A stretch of 18,558 nt of DNA from CAZRIP01 sp964600165 (lineage in GTDB: Bacteria > Elusimicrobiota > Elusimicrobia > UBA1565 > UBA9628): positions 1 to 18,558 of the forward strand of contig CAZRIP010000079.1 in assembly GCA_964600165.1 (NCBI GenBank), given 5' to 3'. Positions within the stretch are counted from its first letter, which is position 1; each line of letters opens with the position of its first letter. The notes beneath the pieces are model-generated. The model made no database searches. It saw only the letters and a list, made by a program, of their open reading frames with translations, and had not been told where the DNA came from. The position numbers and the translations under genes were made by a program. Below are positions 14,128 through 18,558 of this stretch, piece by piece.

Positions 14128-14432
14128 CGGTTGGGATTGGTCTTCGGGTCCGGCGCCTTGAGCTCGTCTTCCGGCAGGAATTTTTGTCCGGCGCGCAGCC
14201 ACGGAGTCATCTCGATCGGGATCTTCCGCAGGTGATACGGCTTCGGCAAGGTCTTGAGCGCGGCCGTCACGCCGAGATAGAACACGATCAAGACGGCGTA
14301 GATGATGCCGAGGGTCTTCATGTGCCAGCGCGCGTCGGGAAACCACGCGGGGGGGATCGTCAGGTCGCGGGCGCACTTCTTGCAGCTCTTGGCCGTGTCC
14401 TTGTTTTCCTGGCCGCAGCTTTGACACTTCAT
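14124..14432 (-). CDS. Small zinc-ribbon protein with one membrane helix
   Basis: This 102-residue protein of unknown function starts with a zinc-ribbon pattern (C3, C6, C17 and C20, in MKCQSCGQENKDTAKSCKKCARDL). One predicted membrane helix follows at about residues 40-60 (TLGIIYAVLIVFYLGVTAAL), then a Pro- and charge-rich tail of about 40 residues. If the ribbon is cytosolic, the tail lies in the periplasm. The gene overlaps kdsA upstream by ATGA and lptC downstream by GTGA, so it is firmly embedded in the LPS operon. Its place between Kdo synthesis and LPS export suggests an accessory envelope role; there is no direct evidence of what it does. Confidence 0.85.
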   Translation of the reverse strand: MKCQSCGQENKDTAKSCKKCARDLTIPPAWFPDARWHMKTLGIIYAVLIVFYLGVTAALKTLPKPYHLRKIPIEMTPWLRAGQKFLPEDELKAPDPKTNPNR

Positions 14433-15273
14433 GCGGGCTCCTTGACGAGCGCGTCGATCTTTCGGATCTGCCGGACGAAGGCAGGAACGTCTTTCAGGAA
14501 GAGGGAATTGGGGCCGTCGGAGAGCGCCTTGGGCGGATTCGGGTGGGTCTCGAGAAAGAGCCCGGCGACGCCGACGGCGACCGCACCGCGGGACAACGGG
14601 ATCGCGTACTGGCGCTGGCCGTCCGTGGACGTGCCCTTGCCGCCCGGCAGCTGCACCGAGTGCGTGGCGTCGTAAACGACGGGATAGCCGAACGCGCGCA
14701 TGATCTCGAGACCCCTCATGTCGACGATCAGATTACCATACCCGAAAGACGTGCCGCGCTCGCAGACCATGATCTGCTTGTTGCCGGTCGACTCGACCTT
14801 TCGGATCGCGTTCTTGAGGTCCCACGGCGCGAGAAACTGGCCCTTCTTGATGTTGACGGGCTTGCCCGTGCGTCCGCACGCGAGCAGCAGGTCCGTCTGC
14901 CGGCTCAGAAACGCGGGGATCTGAAGGATGTCGACGACGCGCGCCACGCGCTCGGCCTGGCCCGCTTCGTGGACGTCGGTCAGCATCGGCACGCCGAGCG
15001 CCTTCTTTACTCTAGAGAAAATCTCCAAGCCCTTGTCGATCCCCAAGCCGCGATAGCCGTCGATCGAGGTCCGGTTGGCCTTGTCGAAAGAGCATTTGAG
15101 AACGAAGGGGATCTTGAGCTTGGCGAAGCTCTCCTTCAAGCTCTTGCCCACTTTCAGAAGCAGCTCCTCGGACTCGAGCGAGCACGGCCCCGCGATGAAC
15201 TGCACGGGACCGCCGTTCTGGAAGGTGACCGTATGCGTGCCCGGGCGGCCGACGCAAACTTTCGCCTGCGGCA

Positions 15274-15274
<1 letters not shown>
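14429..15274 (-). CDS. kdsA: 3-deoxy-8-phosphooctulonate synthase (Kdo-8-phosphate synthase), metal-dependent type
   Basis: KdsA condenses phosphoenolpyruvate with arabinose-5-phosphate to make Kdo-8-phosphate. The 281-residue product matches the family along its length: FIAGPCSLESEELL, KCSFDKANRTSIDGYRG, TDVHEAGQAERVA, QIPAFLSRQTDLLLA, NIKKGQFLAPWD, ERGTSFGYGNLIVDMRG, YDATHSVQLPGG and ETHPNPPKALSDGPNSL. C31 in AGPC sits where metal-dependent enzymes such as that of Aquifex aeolicus have a metal-binding cysteine; E. coli KdsA has asparagine there. GTG 15274 is chosen because it overlaps the pyrG stop by one base (TAGTG) and gives a normal length. The later steps need a Kdo-8-phosphate phosphatase, which is not in this window. 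Confidence 0.96.
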
Positions 15275-16886
<1,612 letters not shown>

Positions 16887-16890
<4 letters not shown>

Positions 16891-17639
16891 GAAGTTTTCT
16901 CCACAAGTAGAGACTCGGCGCGCTTCAAATCGTCGGGGGTGTCGATGGCGACGGGCACGTCGTCGACGACGGCGGCGAAGATCGCCATGCCGTCCTCGAG
17001 GGCCCGCAATTGCTCGAGGCTTTCCGTCTTCTCGAGCGCGGAGGGCGGGAGCTTGACGAAGCGCTCCAGCGCGGCGAGACGGTAGCCGTAGATGCCCAAA
17101 TGCTCCCAGTAGCGAGCTCCCGGATTCCTTTCGAACGGGATTTTCGAGCGCGAGAAATAGAGACAGCGGCCGTCCTTGCCCATGGCGGCTTTGACGACGT
17201 TCGGATTGTCTATCCGCCGCGCGGCGGACGGTAATTCCGTTTCGGCCGACAGAGGCATCACGGCGGTCGCGATGTCGGCCTTTTTATTGTCTTCGAGGAC
17301 CTTCGCCACCGCGCGGATCGTCTCGGCGCGTATCAGCGGCTGATCGCCCTGAAGATTGATGATGATCTGCTCAGTCCTCTTCTTAGCCGCCTCGTAGACG
17401 CGATCGGAGCCGGACTGGCATTGGTCCGAGGTCATCACTGCGTCGCCACCGAACGCCTTCACGGCGTCGACGACCTTCTGGTTCTCGGTTGCGACGAGGA
17501 CGGGGCCGACGTCGGCGGCCACGGCCGCTTCCCAGCACCACCGCACGATCGGCTTGCCCGCGAGAAGCGCCAAGACCTTGGCCGGGAAGCGCGTCGAGCC
17601 CATGCGCGACGGGATGACGATCACGCAGTCCTTAGCCAC
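16887..17639 (-). CDS. kdsB: 3-deoxy-manno-octulosonate cytidylyltransferase (CMP-Kdo synthetase)
   Basis: KdsB couples Kdo to CTP, giving CMP-Kdo for LPS inner-core assembly. The 250-residue product has the N-terminal nucleotide-binding IPSRMGSTRFPAK, VLVATENQKVVDA, MTSDQCQSGSDRVYEAA, NLQGDQPLI, NVVKAAMGKDGRCLYFSRSKIPFER, HLGIYGYRLAALERF, LEKTESLEQLRALE and the C-terminal DTPDDLKRAESLL, all standard. GTG 17639 is preferred: a GAGG Shine-Dalgarno lies five bases upstream and the protein then matches family length. An in-frame ATG at 17663 would add eight residues but lies inside a perfect palindrome. Compared with E. coli KdsB there are about seven extra residues before DNPNVVK. They include SAARRI, encoded by a palindrome (17212-17228) also found in the leader. 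Confidence 0.95.
17212..17228. repeat. GC-rich palindromic repeat, copy inside kdsB
   Basis: The 16-base perfect palindrome TCCGCCGCGCGGCGGA (17213-17228) plus one flanking A recurs as a 17-base identical match at 17662-17678, in the kdsB leader. Here it is in frame and encodes most of SAARRI, at a place where KdsB proteins vary in length. No third copy was seen by eye in the window. Confidence 0.6.
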
Positions 17640-17647
17640 GCGCACCT

Positions 17648-17686
17648 CGCGCTGACTTCGCATCCGCCGCGCGGCGGATCAGCGCG
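17648..17686. repeat. Palindromic repeat and extended hairpin over the kdsB ribosome-binding site
   Basis: An 18-base perfect palindrome at 17662-17679 lies between outer arms CGCGCTGA (17648-17655) and TCAGCGCG (17679-17686), together able to form a long hairpin in the kdsB leader RNA. The outer arm touches the Shine-Dalgarno at about 17645-17648, so folding could reduce kdsB translation. The core palindrome is the second copy of the repeat at 17212-17228. Confidence 0.55.
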
Positions 17687-17706
17687 AACTCTTGTCGACA
17701 AGAGTT
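17687..17706. repeat. 20-bp perfect palindrome between rfaE1 and kdsB
   Basis: AACTCTTGTC followed directly by its exact reverse complement GACAAGAGTT. It begins two bases after the rfaE1 stop and directly abuts the outer arm of the neighbouring hairpin. There is no U-run after it on either strand, so it is not a standard intrinsic terminator. It could be a protein-binding site or an RNA processing or stabilising hairpin. Confidence 0.6.
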
Positions 17707-17708
17707 GG

Positions 17709-18558
17709 TCATTTCAGCACCTCGGCGAGCTCTTTGGTCGTCGTGACGGCGGTGCCGAGCTTGCCCACGACGATGCCGGCGGCGAAATTGGAGAGCTCGG
17801 CGGCCTGGACGATGGAGGCCCCGGCCGCGAGCGCGAGCGTGAGCGTGGAGATCACGGTGTCGCCCGCGCCGGTGACGTCGAATACCTCCTGCGCGCGGGT
17901 GGGGATGTGCGTGACCTTGCCGGGCCGGAAAAGCGACATGCCGTCGGGGCCGCGCGTGACGAGGACGGACTCGCTGCGCAGGGTCTTGAGGATGTCCCGG
18001 CCGAGGCGCTCGATCTCCTCTTGGCCGTCGCGGTGCGCGCGGCCCATGCCTTGGAAGGCCTCGTTCAAGTTCGGAGTCACGCAGGTTACGCGCTTGTAGC
18101 GCTTGAAATGCTCGACCTTGGGGTCGACGGTGATCGGGACGCGGCGCCTGCGGCTGAGCGCGATGGCGGCGTTGACGACGCGCGGGCCGAGAACGCCTTT
18201 CCCGTAATCGGAAAGGATGACTGCGTCCGACGCCGCGACGGCGGCCTCGAGATTCTGGAGGAGCCGGCGCTCGCTTTCCGCCGACAGCGGCGCGGCCGTC
18301 TCGCGGTCGTAGCGCACGACCTGCTGGCGCTCGGCCACGACCCGCGTCTTCTGCGAGGTCACGCGCAGCGGGTCGAAGATCACGCCGGCCGTGTCCGCGC
18401 CGCGGCCGGAAAGATCGGCGCTCAACCGGCGTCCCGCGGGGTCGTCGCCGAGCACCCCGACCAGGCTCACGCGAGCGCCCAGCGCGGCGAGATTGTTGGC
18501 GACGTTCCCGGCGCCGCCCGGCACGAAAGATTCCGAGGTCACGCGCACGACGGGGACG
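17709..18558 (-). CDS. rfaE1: D-glycero-beta-D-manno-heptose-7-phosphate kinase, RfaE1/HldA type (5' end cut by window edge)
   Basis: This PfkB-type sugar kinase phosphorylates C1 of heptose-7-phosphate on the way to ADP-heptose for the LPS core. About 283 residues are visible, starting VPVVRVTSESFVPGGAGNVANNLAALGA and continuing with SDYGKGVL, TVDPKVEHFKRY, CVTPNLNEAF, VLVTRGPDGMSLF and the catalytic DVTGAGDTVI near the end. Aligned by eye with E. coli HldE, roughly 40 N-terminal residues lie beyond the window. The protein stops after GIVVGKLGTAVTTTKELAEVLK, the end of the kinase domain, so it lacks the adenylyltransferase half of bifunctional HldE; a separate enzyme must supply that step. 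It is separated from kdsB by about 70 bases of palindromic DNA. Confidence 0.93.
   Translation of the reverse strand, partial: VPVVRVTSESFVPGGAGNVANNLAALGARVSLVGVLGDDPAGRRLSADLSGRGADTAGVIFDPLRVTSQKTRVVAERQQVVRYDRETAAPLSAESERRLLQNLEAAVAASDAVILSDYGKGVLGPRVVNAAIALSRRRRVPITVDPKVEHFKRYKRVTCVTPNLNEAFQGMGRAHRDGQEEIERLGRDILKTLRSESVLVTRGPDGMSLFRPGKVTHIPTRAQEVFDVTGAGDTVISTLTLALAAGASIVQAAELSNFAAGIVVGKLGTAVTTTKELAEVLK

Noticed and set aside
17640..17663. kdsB start at ATG 17663
   Set aside because: The extra residues MRSQREVR do not resemble a KdsB N-terminus, the ATG lies inside a palindrome, and GTG 17639 has a better-placed Shine-Dalgarno.
17687..17706. Palindrome as an intrinsic terminator after rfaE1
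   Set aside because: The bases after it on the minus strand are GC-rich, with no U-run. A regulatory or processing role is more likely.
17709..18558. Bifunctional HldE
   Set aside because: The frame stops right after the kinase domain, and no nucleotidyltransferase HxGH motif follows in any frame before kdsB.

Overview
The window is a gene-dense, very GC-rich stretch of a Gram-negative bacterial chromosome. No ribosomal RNA, tRNA, insertion sequence, CRISPR array or phage gene is visible. The right half encodes Kdo and heptose lipopolysaccharide (LPS) synthesis and the Lpt transport machinery, so the cell has an outer membrane. GC-rich composition, end-to-end overlapping genes and a metal-dependent type of KdsA would fit a high-GC Elusimicrobiota or a similar poorly cultured phylum. 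That placement is only a guess without a database search.

Layout. (1) 1-1348, minus strand: nadB (L-aspartate oxidase), cut at the window edge. (2) 1377-7062, plus strand: a tightly overlapping set that diverges from nadB. It holds a gamma-carbonic anhydrase-like protein, a small membrane-anchored histidine kinase with a degraded ATP site, a single-domain response regulator, a DUF218/YdcF-type protein, an exported ceramidase-like metalloenzyme and an exported GH84 beta-N-acetylglucosaminidase. (3) 7063-9188, minus strand: feoB and feoA (ferrous iron uptake), with a good promoter and a palindromic operator candidate at 9189-9227. (4) 9189-9348: the longest gene-free stretch (160 bp), holding that promoter, a nested hairpin and a promoter candidate for the next gene. 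(5) 9349-10317, plus strand: a TPR-repeat protein. (6) 10310-18558, minus strand: an LPS operon read in the order rfaE1 (partial), kdsB, pyrG, kdsA, a zinc-ribbon membrane protein, lptC, lptA, lptB and a YfhO-family membrane protein.

How the genes work together. In the LPS operon PyrG makes CTP, KdsA makes Kdo-8-phosphate, KdsB uses CTP to activate Kdo as CMP-Kdo, RfaE1 phosphorylates heptose for the inner core, and LptC/LptA/LptB move finished LPS to the outer membrane. Almost every junction from kdsB downstream is an ATGA, GTGA or TAGTG overlap, so translation is probably coupled. The one real gap, between rfaE1 and kdsB, is filled with palindromes, and one of these recurs inside the kdsB coding sequence. 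The plus-strand set pairs a two-component-like signalling module with secreted hydrolases whose families act on sphingolipids and on N-acetylglucosamine conjugates.

Most worth a second look: the palindrome shared by kdsB and its leader, the hairpin at 9254-9315, the probable pseudokinase, the ceramidase-like protein lacking an obvious nucleophile, the CTG start candidate of the YdcF-like gene, and promoters placed so close to start codons that leaderless mRNAs are predicted.
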